Source: Okapia johnstoni (taxonomy: Eukaryota > Chordata > Mammalia > Artiodactyla > Giraffidae). Taken from it: a stretch of DNA of 64,000 bases. The notes beneath the pieces were generated by a model. The model made no database searches. It was not told the DNA's origin and saw only the letters and a list, made by a program, of their open reading frames with translations. Of the stretch, positions 48,300 to 60,350 are shown one piece after another (position 1 is the stretch's first letter; every line of letters begins with the position of its first letter). The translations under genes and the position numbers were made by a program. Location: contig CM044307.1 of the NCBI GenBank assembly GCA_024291935.2, positions 95,733,461 through 95,797,460 of the forward strand, given 5' to 3'.

Positions 48300-48480
48300 G
48301 GGGTCTGTATTCTGATTCCATCACTTCCTAGCTGTTTCTCTGACAAGTTATTTTTCTGTGCTCCAAATGTGCACCTTAAATGGGCTTCATATCAATCGAT
48401 GCCTCATAGGGGTGTTGTAGAAATTATAATTAATGAATACAATTAGCAGGCTTAGTACAATGTCAGTACATTTTAAACAA
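48300..48480 (+). mobile_element. MIR SINE relic
   Basis: 'gattccatcacttcctagct', 'ctctgacaagttatttt', 'gggtgttgtagaaattat' and 'acaatgtcagtac' follow the MIR order. Confidence 0.55.
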
Positions 48481-48531
48481 TGAATAAAATCTAATAAATG
48501 GTTGAATGGAAGATAAAATAGTTCTAAATAA

Positions 48532-48880
48532 CCTGATAACCCTATATGCGAGACAGAATAAGAGACACAGATGCATAGAACAGTCTTATGGACTCTGAGG
48601 GAGAAGGTGAGGGTGGGACATTTTGAGAGAATAACATTGAAACATGTATATTATCATATGTGAAACAGAACACCATTCCAGGTTCGATGCATGAGACAAA
48701 TGCTCAGGGCTGGGGCAATGGGATGACCCAGAGGGATGGGATGGGAAGGGAGATGGGAAGGGGGGTTCAGGATGGGGAACACATGTAAACCCATGGCTGA
48801 TTCATGTCAATGTATGGCAAAAACCACTACAATATTGTAAAATAATTAGCCCCCAACTAAAATAAATAAATTTATTAAAA
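48532..48880 (+). mobile_element. L1 3' UTR, 5'-truncated, with TSD
   Basis: Contains the bovid L1 3' UTR ('gatgacccagagggatggga', 'ggcaaaaaccactacaata') and an A-rich end. TTCTAAATAA at 48522-48531 and 48887-48896 is a 10-bp direct repeat, extendable to 17 bases with one mismatch. Confidence 0.92.
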
Positions 48881-48896
48881 AAATACTTCTAAATAA

Positions 48897-49382
48897 GTTC
48901 TGGGGATGTTTCACTTTTATGGATATATGGGACCTTTGTTTAAATTATTTACTCTGTAGTCATTATCATTATTATAATTTCAACTCAATTTGACTAAGAA
49001 TCAGTTTAAAAGTTTCCTTTACAAATGCTTTCATGATACTTACTTGATCTATGAATTTTGAGCTCATTTCAATAGACTGAATGAATTGTTGCTCTAAAGT
49101 AAGTTCTGTAAATGATCCTGCATCAATGGTTTGCACATTTACCACCATCAGTTTATTTCCCACTCCAATCACCAGCTCTAACAAAATATTATTTTATCAT
49201 GCAGGAGTAAACATTTGTGGAATTCCTGCCAGTGAATTGCAATGATAATCCTTTGGATTCTTCAAAAACCTGTGGATATTAGGCTTTTCCCAGTTGATGA
49301 GATAATTCTCTTAATGTGAGGCAGTTATATAGAGGTTAACAAGAGAACAAATTGTAAGCATACACACACACAAAGAAAAATA
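48897..49382. other. Intergenic stretch containing a candidate reverse-strand exon
   Basis: A 70-codon reverse ORF at 48972-49184 holds a segment bounded on the minus strand by a TTTTGTTAG acceptor-like site (ending about 49175) and a perfect GTAAGT donor (about 49048-49053). I do not recognise the product and no adjoining exon was found. It is treated as unproven. Confidence 0.25.
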
Positions 49383-49478
49383 GAGAAGGAAATGGCAACC
49401 CATTCCAGTATTCTTGCCTGGAAAATTCCATGGACAGAGGAGTCTGGTTATAGTCTATGGAGTGCAACTAGGCATGCA
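49383..49478 (+). mobile_element. Bov-tA SINE, 3' part only
   Basis: Begins at GAGAAGGAAATGGCAACCC and ends at the GTGCAACTAGGCATGC tail. The tRNA head is lacking. Confidence 0.85.
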
Positions 49479-51029
49479 TACATGCACTCACACACACAAA
49501 AATTCACAAAACCCTGACAGTTAATTCCAATACAAATTAATAACATGAACCTTGGAGTAAGATACTAAATACTTCTCAAATTAAGTATAAACTGCTTACT
49601 CTAAAAAATGCCTTTGCTTTCTTCATCTTACTCATTTCTCCTATGATGTAGTGATTTAACTCACTTTCAAGTTTTCTTTTTTTAATGGTGCATTTGTCTA
49701 ATTAGAGATTTTTCATAAGCCTTTTTTCATACTTCATGCACCTACACATTAGTGAGGACTAAAATATCCATGGCAAAAGCTATACTTCTTATGTTGAAAT
49801 ACTAATAAATATACTTGGAATAAGCTTTAACATTTAATTAATCAGAAATTTGTGACCTATGTCCACAGAACAGAGGAAAAAAAAAAACAACATAATGATA
49901 GATTATTGCAGCTCACTACAACTTGAATAATTAAGATTCCTTATCATAGTGGATTTCTGCTTTATTAATGTTAAATGAAAAATAACACTAGTTTCATAAT
50001 GAGATGGTATTTCAAATAAGAATACACTCATAGGCTGTGTGGTCTGAAACATCTATTAAAATACCTTGAATCCAGTTGGGAATCAAGCAGAGATGGCTAA
50101 AATTAGCAGGTAAATTTGCAGAATATTAATGTAGGTCACCAAATGATGAATTTTTCTTACTCTTAATTGTAGAAAAGTTTGTAACTTTGGGTAGTATAGA
50201 ATTATAAATACCATCCTTATAGACCTTAACTTGTTCATATCCACATATCTTTTCCTTCAAATATTTTTAATTTAGTTCAATGATGAGTTTTCTTTTTTTC
50301 CTACAGAATATATTGCCTATATTATAAGCCAAGTCAGTGGGTAAAAAAGGTAAAAGACATGCAATTGGCATTTTAAATTAAAAAAAGTTAAATGAGAAAT
50401 ATTTGGCCTGGATTTTTGTATTTTATATCCAGTGATCCTCTGTATCTCATATTATACATGATATTTTCATAAGTACAATAAATGTACTGACCGTCTACTC
50501 AGAGTTTGGTTTCTGGTTACTTGTACATTCAGTTGAATTCCAAAGTGTGACAGAATATTCTGCATTCAATAATACTCTTCAAGATAGATATCATCTCTAG
50601 GCAAATGTGCATTTGAAAATGCTGTAGTGCTAATGATTTCTTTGGAGAATGAGTAATTATGTGTCACCATTTTGGCCAGAGAGATAATTTTCATTTCCAC
50701 TTCTGAGCTGAATGCTAAGATACTGATTCATATCAGCTTATTAAATTCCACAGAAGAGAACGTATCTTGCATTTTCAGAGAGAAGGAAGTTTCCTGTCTT
50801 CAAATGAAACTTCATGCTCTCCTTACAAATTAGATTTTAACTTACAGTTGTACTAACATAAAATTCATTTGATTTTTTACATTTTTGACTTTGTAAATTA
50901 AATTTTTGCTAAGATTTCCTGAAAGGCAACACAAGATTTAACATGGAACAATATATATTAACAAAGTCAGCTTGTCTCTCTGGTAGTGATAGACAGGTAG
51001 CTCTTGGGTTATATATAGTAAAGTGTGCA

Positions 51030-51070
<41 letters not shown>

Positions 51071-51901
51071 TTCTGTGTCTTTTTAAACTGACTGGTGTTT
51101 GCCAAAAGTTATAAAAATATTTATCTGTAAGTCACAAGTCCAATTAATATATAAATTATTAATATTCCAGTTGATAGATGTTTTTGAAGAATATAGAAAA
51201 ATAGCCAAACTTTTTTTCAAATAAATTCATGTAACAAACAACATCATGTAAGGCATTTTAAGTGTATAGCACACAAATCAAAATATCAATTATAATTTAT
51301 TTTATAAAATAATATCATATTTGAAATTAAGATACATTTTGAAGAGAATCATTGTTACTAAAAACAGAAAGATTTAACAAGGTAATTAAGCAAAAAAAAA
51401 AACCAAAACAAACCCCAGCAATCTAATGTTCTTTTAGTGCCCAAGGGTGGGTGATGGTCATGTTACACACTATGGATGTCTGTGATGGTCTAGTGGATTG
51501 CTGTGAGTCTATACTCTTTGTCATCTCCAGTGAAGAATAAATTATACAGACAGTGTCATCAATAACACCTCTAAACACTTCTCCTATCAGCAATCTGATC
51601 TTGCTGCTATTGCTACTGCAATCTACCTTTTATGCCTCATTACATTATTTAGAAAATGAACACATGTTGTTTAACCTTTGGAAAAAGAGACTATGTCATT
51701 TTCAAGTTAGTGATAGCTCCAAGAGTGAATGTAATAAATATATTTCAAACCTGAGAAAAATAGAATATAAAAGTTGAGAATACAGCTAGTACTGAGATGC
51801 TCAGAGGAATATCAAACTATTGGAATGAAAGTAGTTAAAGAATAACTGATAGCTCCATTGAGTTCATATTTTTAAAAACATAATTTTAAAAATAGGATTT
51901 A
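49479..51901. other. AT-rich intergenic sequence with a GT microsatellite
   Basis: (TG)n lies at 51032-51068. No repeat family or exon is recognised elsewhere. Confidence 0.45.
51032..51068. repeat. (TG)n microsatellite
   Basis: Uninterrupted TG dinucleotide run, about 18 units. Confidence 0.95.
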
Positions 51902-52150
51902 TTGTTGTTCAGTTGGTCAGTCATGTCCGACTCTTTGCAACCCCATGACCCCCAGAATCCCAGGCTTCCCTGTCCTTCACCATCTCCCGGAGCTCGCTCA
52001 AACTCATGTCCACCGAAGCAGTGATGCCGTCCAACCATCTCGCCCTCTGTCATCCCCTTCTCCTTCATTCCCTTCTCCTGGTAAAGAAGATCTTTCCCAG
52101 CATCAGGGTCTTTTCAAATGAGTCAGCTCAGGTGGCCAAGGTATTGGAGA
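51902..52150 (-). mobile_element. BovB LINE 3' end fragment
   Basis: Complement of the BovB tail ('gttcagttggtcagtcatgt' through 'tcaggtggccaaggtattgg'), with a small insertion near 52066-52092. No TSD was found. Confidence 0.88.
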
Positions 52151-52296
52151 TAAAGACAAACAAAGCTAGAAGGGAAATATCATTTTAATAAGGAAGGCTG
52201 ATTTGAAGAATAATCTGCAGTATTAAATATTGTTTAAAACTAGGCAGATTAGCCTAACAGTGAAATGCATGAATTTTGGAATTAAATACTTAGGTT

Positions 52297-52515
52297 GGCT
52301 GTGCTGTGCTTAGTTACTCATTTTCATATCCGACTGTTTGCGACCCTGTGGACTGTAGCCCACCAGGCTCCTCTCTCCATGGAGATTCTCCAGGCAAGAA
52401 CACTGCAGTGGGTTGCCATGTCCTCCTCCAAGGGATCTTCCGGACCCAGTGATTGAACCCAGGTCTCCTGCATTGCCAGTGGATTCATTACCATCTGAGC
52501 CACCAGGGAAGCCCA
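52297..52515 (-). mobile_element. Bov-tA SINE with 6-bp TSD
   Basis: Complete reverse copy. TAGGTT lies at 52291-52296 and 52516-52521. Confidence 0.9.
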
Positions 52516-52537
52516 TAGGTTCTTTGCCTTTTGCTAC

Positions 52538-52646
52538 TGTCAACCCACTCCAGTATGCTTCCCTGGAGAATTCCATGGACAGAGGAGCCTTTCGCACCAC
52601 CACCCATGAGGTCACAGAGTCAGACATGAGTGAGTGACTAACACAC
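52538..52646 (+). mobile_element. Bov-tA SINE, 3' part only
   Basis: Runs from CAACCCACTCCAGTATGC to GTGAGTGACTAACACAC. Opposite in orientation to the neighbouring copy. Confidence 0.85.
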
Positions 52647-52829
52647 TTAATCTCAAACAAATGAGCAAACTCTCTGAGTTTAGTTTGCTGATCTTCAAAT
52701 CAGGGCCAATGCCAGGACCTTTCCTTTGGTTTTATTGGGAAGAGGATAGAAGTACAGACTGACAAACAATACACAATGTTACTACTATTAAAAAAAATAA
52801 ATACTTTAACTTTTTATTTTTAGGTAGTT

Positions 52830-53400
52830 GTAGCTGGGTTAATTTTTCATGATGTCAAAGAAAAATTGCACCAGACAAGTCAAATAGGCAAGGAAGATAC
52901 TATTCAAGAGTGTTGCAGTAGGAAAAAGGAATTCAATTTGACTCTCCTGAAACAAAAGGCAGAGAGTGTTTTATGCTAGGTTGAACAAGTGGAAAAATAC
53001 TAGCCCATATTAACAGGGAGTTTGGTCACAGTGAATAAGCCATATGTATTTGCTAATTGGTGCTTTTTGAAGTTAAGTTCCTGCTTTGGAGCTTGGGAGA
53101 CAGGGGTACTATCTTTCTTGATGATTACATTTCAAAGGAATGGCTCCCAGGTCCTTGAGAAAGACATTCCTGTGTTGAAAAACTGGCCAGAGGCTTGAAG
53201 ATTTACATCTCAAAGGGAGAGAGAAAATTTACAGTTCCAAGTTTTCTAAAGTAAAAGCTCTAAGAAAAGAGAAGTCAGGGGTCTTTTTTTCAGGAGAAAA
53301 CTTGTCTAAAATTTAGTGAAGCAAAGGATTCTAAAGCCATCTTGGCCAGTGGGAGCTAATGATTAATAATAACTAAAGTACCACTTTTCATCTCCTGATA
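52830..53400. mobile_element. Probable dispersed repeat or LTR relic, family unknown
   Basis: The block from 'ttttcatgatgtcaaagaaa' to 'ttttcatctcctgatatgca' has phrases I associate with a dispersed ruminant repeat ('gctcccaggtccttgagaaa', 'gaagtcaggggtcttttt'). I cannot name it or find its ends with confidence. Confidence 0.3.
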
Positions 53401-53948
53401 TGCACCTTTTTCTTTCTCAGTAATAAGGACATACTAAGGAAATATTATTCAGATGGAATTGAATCCCAAGATGGGTACAGGATTTTAGGTTTGCTCCTAC
53501 ATGTTCTAAATGAAGTTTAAGTTTTCTTGTTTTGAGAAATTAAATCCCAAAGAACTGGAAAAATTTTACATGAGAAGTTACTACCATGAACCGTAATATG
53601 TTCATAATCATGTGAAGATTAGAGATGAAAAAACAGAGCCATACCTTTCAAGAAGGTAGAGACATTAGATGCACAGTTAATAATATTTAATGAAGTGTAC
53701 ATGTGACTGATATTTAACCAGGAAAACAGTCGAGAATTAAATTTCTAAAATGAGGGTAACTGGCAAACCCTATGAGCCAGATCATAAACTGGCTATTGTG
53801 GATACGTTATGGGTAAAAGCTGGTAGATGTGGGGAATCATACAGGGGTCTCAAACTCAAATACTTTGAGGGCTCAAATCAGAAACATAATTGTATGAAGG
53901 AGTAGGCATAAATCAATAAGGAGCACAGAGGCCTAAATCCTAAAGGAA

Positions 53949-54240
53949 ATCAACCCTGAGTATTCCTTGGAAGGACTGTTGATAATGCTGAAGCTCCAAT
54001 ACTATGGACACCTGACACAAAGAGTCGACTCATTGGAAAAGACCCTGATGCTGGGAAAGATTGAGGGCAGGAGGAGACGCGGGTAACAGAGGATGAGATG
54101 GTTAGATAGCATCACCGATTCAATGGACATAAATTTGAGAAAACTCTGGGAGACAGTGGAGGACAGAGGAGTCTGGCATGCTGCTGTCCATGGGGTTGTA
54201 AAGAATCAGGCATGACTAAGCAACTAAACAATAACAACAG
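53949..54240 (+). mobile_element. BovB LINE 3' end fragment
   Basis: Sense-strand BovB tail: 'aagctccaatactatggaca', 'aagaccctgatgctgggaaa', 'aggcatgactaagcaac'. Confidence 0.9.
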
Positions 54241-54822
54241 AGGCCTGTGGAAGGTGGAAATTGTATGTAGTCACTGAATTTCTGTTTTCTCTAAATGCTT
54301 AGAGTCCAGATTATATATCTATTAGGATTTCCAACTCCATCTGTGCGCTTGGTGTCTGTAATTATAATTTGGATTTTATCAAGAATATTACCAATGTCTA
54401 TTGAAATATCATGTGGATATTAACAGAGAAATTTAAACTTGGAATAAAGTTAGAAGAATTTCCAAATGGTGGAATACTGCCTCCAAAAGATTATGAAATA
54501 ATGTATTAATATTAAGAATATAAATGATACCTGATCATATCAAGAAGTGCCTATTCTGAATCATCTAAAAGATATAGTTTAGGAGGAATAACAAACAATT
54601 TGGAGAGGATAAAAATAAGCATATAGAGTTTGAATATGGAGTAAATCTAAAAAGAATGGTAATATGAATAAATACGGAGTTCTGAAACTAGATTTAAAAA
54701 TAAACTGACAAGCAAAAAATTGAAGATACAATTTGTATGGAAAACAAATCAGGAAACATGATTTGTCATCTTAATAAGAGTCAATTATATAAAACTGTTG
54801 TCTCAAATTTAAGTCATTCCTA
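54241..54822. other. AT-rich intergenic sequence, nothing recognised
   Basis: No interpretable content. Confidence 0.45.
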
Positions 54823-54880
54823 CACTTCATTACAGGCTTCCCAGGTGGCAATACTGGTAAAGAACCCACCTGCCATTGCA

Positions 54881-57800
54881 GAAGAAGGTAAACTCCCAAA
54901 CTCATTCGATGACACCACCATCACCCTAATATCACTGATGAACGTAAATGCAAAAATCCTCAACAAAATTCTAGCAAACACAATCCAACAACATATTAAA
55001 AAGATCATACATCATGACCAAGTGGGATGTAAGGGTTCTTCAATATTCACAAATCAATCAATGTGATACACCACATTAACAAATTGAAAGATAAATGCCA
55101 TATGATTATATCAACAGATGAAGAGAAAGCCTTTGACAAAATTCCACATCCATTTATGATAAAAACTCTCCAGAAAGCAGGCACAGAAGGCATAAAAACC
55201 GTATATGATAAACCTACAGAAAACATTATCCTCAATGGCGAAAAATTGAAAGTATTTCCCGTAAAGTCAGGAACAAGACAAGGGTGCCCACTCTCACCAG
55301 TACTATTCAGCATAGTTTTGGAAATTTTAGCCAAAGTAATCAGAGAAGAAAGAGGAATAAAAGGAATCTAGATTGGAAAAGAAGAAGTAAAACTCTCACT
55401 ATTTGCAGATGACATGATCCTCTACATAGAAAACCCTAAAGACACCACCAGAAAACTACTAGAGCTAATCAATGAATATAGTAAAGTTTCAGGATATAAA
55501 ATTAATATGCAGAAATCTCTTGCATTCCTAGACACTAACAATGAGAAAACAGAAAGAGAAATTAAGGAAACAATCTCATTCACCATTGAAATGAAAAGAA
55601 TAAAATACTTTTTATTCTCTAGAATACTTTATTTTAGGTAGGAATAAATCTACCTAAAGAAACAAAAGACCTATATATAGAAAACTATATAACAGTGATT
55701 AAAGAAATCAAAGATGACATCATAGATGGAGAAATATACCATGTTCCTGGATTGGAAGAATCAGTGTAGTGAAAATGAGTATACTACCCAAAGCAATCTA
55801 TAGATCCCTATCAAGCTACCAATGGTATTTTTCACAGAACTAGAAAAAATAATTTCATAATATGTATGAAAATACAAAAAACCTTGAATAGCCAAAGTAA
55901 TCTTGAGAAAAAAGAATGGAACTGGAGAAATAAAACTGTCTGGTTTCAGACTATACTACAAAACTACAGTCGTAAAAACAGTATGGTACTGGCACAAAGA
56001 CAGAATATAGATCAATGGAACAAAACAGAAAGCCCAGAGATAAATCCACACACCTATGGACACCTAATCTTTGACAAAAGAACCAAAAATATACAATGGA
56101 AAAAAGACAATCTCTTTAACAAGTGATTCTGGGAAAACTGGTCACCCACCTGTAAAAGAATGAAACTAGTATACTTTCTTACACCACACACAAAAATAAA
56201 CTCAAAATGGATTGAAGATTTAAATATAAGACCAGAAACTATAAAATTCCTAGAGGAAAGCACAGGCAGAACATTCTACCATATAAATCACAGCAAGATC
56301 CTCTATGACCTACCTCCCAAAGTAATGGAAATAAAAGCAAAAATAAACAAGTGGGACCGAATTAAACTTAAAAGCTTTTGCACAATGAAGGAAACTATAA
56401 AAAAAGGTGAAAAGACAGCCTTCAGAATGGGAGAAAATAATAGCAAATGAAGCAATTGACAAAGAATTAATCTCAAAAATATACAAGCAGCTCATACAGC
56501 TCAATTCTAGAAAAATAAATGACCCGATCAAAAGATGGGCCAAAGAACTAAACAGACATTTCTCCAAAGAAGACACACAGATGGCTAACAAACACATGAA
56601 AAGATGCTCAACATCACTCATTAGCAGAGAAATGCAAATCAAAACTACAATGAGGTACCATCTCATGCCGGTCAGAATGTCTGCTATCAAAAAGTCCACA
56701 AACAATAAATGCCAAAGAGCGTGTGGAGAAAAGGGGACCCTCATATACTGTGAGTGGAAATGCAAACTAGCACAGTCACTATGGAGAACAGTGTGGAGAT
56801 TTCTTAAAAAACTGAAAATAGACTTGCCATATAACCCAGCAATCCCACTTCTGGGCATACACACAGGGGAAACCAGAATTGAAAGAGACATGTGTATACC
56901 AATGTTCATCACACCACTGTTAACAATAGCTAGGACATAGAAGCAACCTAGATGCCCATTGGCAGACAAATGGATAATAAAGCTGTGGTACATATACACA
57001 ATGGAATATTACTCAGCTATTAAAATGAACACATTTGAATCAGTTCTACTGAGGTGGATGAAAGTGGAATCTAGTATACAAAATGAAGTAAGTCAGAAAG
57101 AAAAACACCAATACAGTATATTAACACATCAATTCAGTTCAGTTCAGTCGCTCAGCACTTTCACAGCATCAACTTTTAGGATTTGAAATAGCTCAACTGG
57201 AATTCCATCACCTCCACTAGCTTTGTTCATAGTGATGCTTCCTATGGCTCACTTGACTTCGCATTCCAGGATGTCTGGCTCTAGGTGTGTGATCACACCA
57301 TTGTGATTATCTGGGTTGTGAAGATCTTTTTTGTACAGTTCTTCTGTGTATTCTTGCCACCTCTTAATATCTTCTGCTTCTGTTAGGTCCATACTATTTC
57401 TGTCTTTTATTGATCCCATCTTTGCATGAAATGTTCTGTTGGTATCTCTAATTTTCCTGAAGAGATCTCTAGTCTTTCCCATTCTATTGTTTTTCTCTAT
57501 TTCTTTGCACTGATCACTGAAGAAGCCTTTCTTGTCTCTCCTTGCTATTCTTTGGAACTGCCTTCAAACGGGTATATCTTTCCTTCTCTCCTTTGCTTTT
57601 CACTTCTCTCCTTTCAGAGCTATTTGTAAGCCTTCCCTAGACAGCCATTTTGCTTTTTCTCATTTTTTTTTCTTGGGGATGGTCTTGCTCCTTGTCTCCT
57701 GTACAATGTCACGAACCTCCATTCATAGTTCATCAGGCACTCTGTCTATCAGATCTAGTCCCTTAAATCTATTTGTCACTTCCACTGTATAAGCATAAGG

Positions 57801-58305
57801 GATTTGATTTAGGTCATACCTGAGTGGTCTAGTGACTTTCCCTACTTTCTTCAATTTAAGTCTGAATTTGGCAATAAGGAGTTCATGATCTGAGCCACAG
57901 TCAGCTCCCAGTTTTGTTTTTGCTGACTGTATATATGGAATTTCGAAAGATGGTAATGATGACCCTATATGTGATACAGCAAAAAGGACACAGATATAAA
58001 GAACAGACATTTGGACTCTGTCGGAGAAGGTGAGGGTGGGATGATTTGAGAGAATAGCATTGAAACATGTATATTACCATATGTGAAATAGATCACCACT
58101 CCATGTTCAATGCATGAAACAGGGCAGTCAAAGTCCATGCACTGGGACAACCCAGAGGGATGGGATGGGGAAGGAGGTGGGATGGGGGTTCGGGATGGGG
58201 GACACATGTAAACCCATGGCCCATTCATGTCAGTGTATGGCAACAACCATCACAATATTGTAAAGTAATTAGTCTCCAATTAAAATAAATAAATTAATTA
58301 AAAAA
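54881..58305 (+). mobile_element. L1 LINE (5'-truncated) inserted in a Bov-tA, itself carrying a BovB
   Basis: The direct repeat CCACCTGCCATTGCA (54866-54880) and CCACCTGCCAATGCA (58306-58320) brackets the L1. ORF2 begins inside the reverse transcriptase: [36 protein letters not shown], then [10 protein letters not shown] and the catalytic box [15 protein letters not shown] at about 55399-55443. The C-terminal region follows ([33 protein letters not shown]) to about 57120. The 3' UTR resumes at about 57932 and ends in an A-rich tail at 58305. Stops and frameshifts, such as the stop at 55369, and the missing endonuclease and ORF1 make it inactive. Confidence 0.92.
57129..57931 (-). mobile_element. 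BovB LINE with internal deletion, inserted in L1
   Basis: The left end is the BovB tail complement (CAATTCAGTTCAGTTCAGTC). After about 30 bases it jumps to the region upstream of the reverse transcriptase core, reading CEVKxxLE, GKTRDLFRKIRDTNRTFHAK. It ends in the endonuclease C-terminus ADCGSDHELLIAKFRLKLKK (about 57840-57905), whose SDH motif is the APE-type catalytic box. Compared with the copy at 21189-22910, roughly the whole RT core is missing. No target duplication is clear. Confidence 0.88.
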
Positions 58306-58511
58306 CCACCTGCCAATGCAAATAGATGTAAGAGATGTGGGTTCGACCTGTGACTCAAGAAGATCCCCTAGAGGAGAGCATTGTAACCCACTCCAGTATT
58401 CTTGCCTGGAGAATCCTATGGGCAGAGGAGCCTGGCAAGTTGCATTCCATAGAGCAGCGCAGAGTCAGACATAACTTAAATGACTTAGCACGCATGCACA
58501 CTTAATTGCAG

Positions 58512-58755
58512 ACTAATATTTTAAGAAAATATGAAGTGATAGACCTGCTCCAACTCTGCTGGGCAAAGCTTGGACTCACATCCAGGCAAGTAACAAAAAG
58601 AAACACGGAAAGAGGAGTTACTAAATTGGTGAAGGACCCTAAATTCTTGTAACATGAGAGCCTACTGAATAGACATGGAATGTTTAGGCATGACAATAAA
58701 GGGATTATGAAATATTGATCTTGAAATATGTAACGATTTCATGTGCAACAAGTAT
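58512..58755. other. Short intergenic spacer, nothing recognised
   Basis: No interpretable content. Confidence 0.45.
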
Positions 58756-58764
58756 AGGCTTATT

Positions 58765-58900
58765 TTGTGTGTGAGTGCATGCTCAGTTGCTTAGTTGTGC
58801 CCAACTTTTTGCAACCCCATGTACTGTCGCCTGCCAGGCTCTTTTATCCATGGAATTTCCCATGCAAGAATACGGGAGTGGGTTGCCATTTCCTTCTCCA
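58765..58900 (-). mobile_element. Bov-tA SINE, truncated, with 9-bp TSD
   Basis: Only the 3' half remains. AGGCTTATT at 58756-58764 and 58901-58909 shows that it inserted already shortened at its 5' end. Confidence 0.9.
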
Positions 58901-58909
58901 AGGCTTATT

Positions 58910-60350
58910 CTGTGTTATTCTGTAAAACAAACATTCAAAGATGGAGGAGATATACATGGCAACAACAAGGAACCAATTTTAACGACATAAGCCTTTACAA
59001 ATCCAGTTGTCTTTAGGAATAAAACAACTTCCTAAACCTGGAAATGTTTATAAATTAGACAGGCAGCTCTGTGCTGTTTTTGGGAAGGTATCATAGCATT
59101 ATACTATGGTCATATTACATTTGCCAATGCTTTTCGTGAGGCTCTAGAAAGCTATGAATGACCTTTTAAGCAATCCAACCAGCATCAACAAAGAAATTCA
59201 AAGAACAAATTAAAATTTCTATGAGTAAACTTCCAGCACACATTTCCATAGAAAACCAGTTTTCATTTTCACTTGGAGAATTGTGCGTTATTTTCAATTG
59301 TATTAGCATACTAAATACCAAAACAACACGAAACAAAAATCGATTTACTAATTATGTGTAAAGGAAGAACATTGACTTTGGAATAATACTTACATACAAA
59401 TATCAGTTGTGCCTTTTACATGAGTTTACATAAATTACTTAGCTTTTCTAAAGCTCAACTTAATCCAACATAAAATGGGAAGAAACATATCACATGGCTT
59501 TTTTGTGATTATTAAATTACTTTAAAAAGAGCATATACTACTCTTCTTGATATATCATTAATTTTCATCAAATTAAAACATTTTATAGAGAAGTCACAAA
59601 TTTAGATTTACTAATTAGGATAGTCAGAAGTAGAACTTGGATTTCTTATCCCTGGCTTCTTTTCCTTTCACATCACCATGTACTTTCACTTATGAAGAAA
59701 AAGACAGTGAAGCTGGTTGAAGAGGCAGAAAACAAATATGGTTTGTTATCTGTGTGAATCATGAAGTTAACAGTTTTGTGTTGTTGAGAATTAGTCAATA
59801 TTAGCAGAAACCATTGTTTAAAGGATGACTTATCTGAAAAAACAAATCACAAAGATCATGATTTCTCCTCTGCCAGATATCTCTTCTTCTTCATGTGTAA
59901 TTCACCCTTTTTAAGTACAAAATGTCAATGTGTTGAAAATTGAACCAGCAAATTCCTTTTAATCCCTATTCCTCTGTAGCTTCATTGATTTACAATACTC
60001 TTGGGCATCAGTTTGCCTTCCAATATAATTCTGTCATAACTAAAGGATTATGTTTTTTCTACTGAACACATGTAATGCCACTGTGCTAGGAGCAAGAATA
60101 AATGTAATATGGTCCTTGCTCTCATTACAAGGGGAATAATGGTTAGGAAGACAGGAAACTACATAAAAATTTGGTAGATGATGGATGAATGGAGAGTGGG
60201 GGAAAAGGGAGAGGAAGAGGGAGCAGAATATGGTAAGAGATAATGGATTAATAGATAATGAAACAAAGAAAGAAAGGAAGGATGGCAGATGGTTAAAAAA
60301 TAGGAGAGAGTTAAAGTTTCTGGGCTAACTATAACACTAGCACCATAACA
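58910..60350. other. AT-rich intergenic sequence with a MIR relic
   Basis: A MIR-like block lies at about 59370-59530 ('gaacattgactttggaataa', 'cttagcttttctaaagctca'). A purine-rich GA stretch lies at about 60180-60310. Confidence 0.4.

Larger units (their letters stand above)
54836..58498 (+). mobile_element. Bov-tA SINE interrupted by an L1
   Basis: The SINE head (GGCTTCCCAGGTGGCAATAC, 54836-54880) and its body and tail (58306-58498) are separated by about 3.4 kb. The outer direct repeat, CACTTCATTACAG at 54823-54835 and CACTTAATTGCAG at 58499-58511, matches at 11 of 13 positions and supports one original SINE insertion. Confidence 0.88.

Noticed and set aside
58756..58909. A second BovB tail near the nested locus
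   Set aside because: The head motif and the CCACTTTTTGCAACCCCATG-like body fit a truncated Bov-tA with its own 9-bp target duplication.
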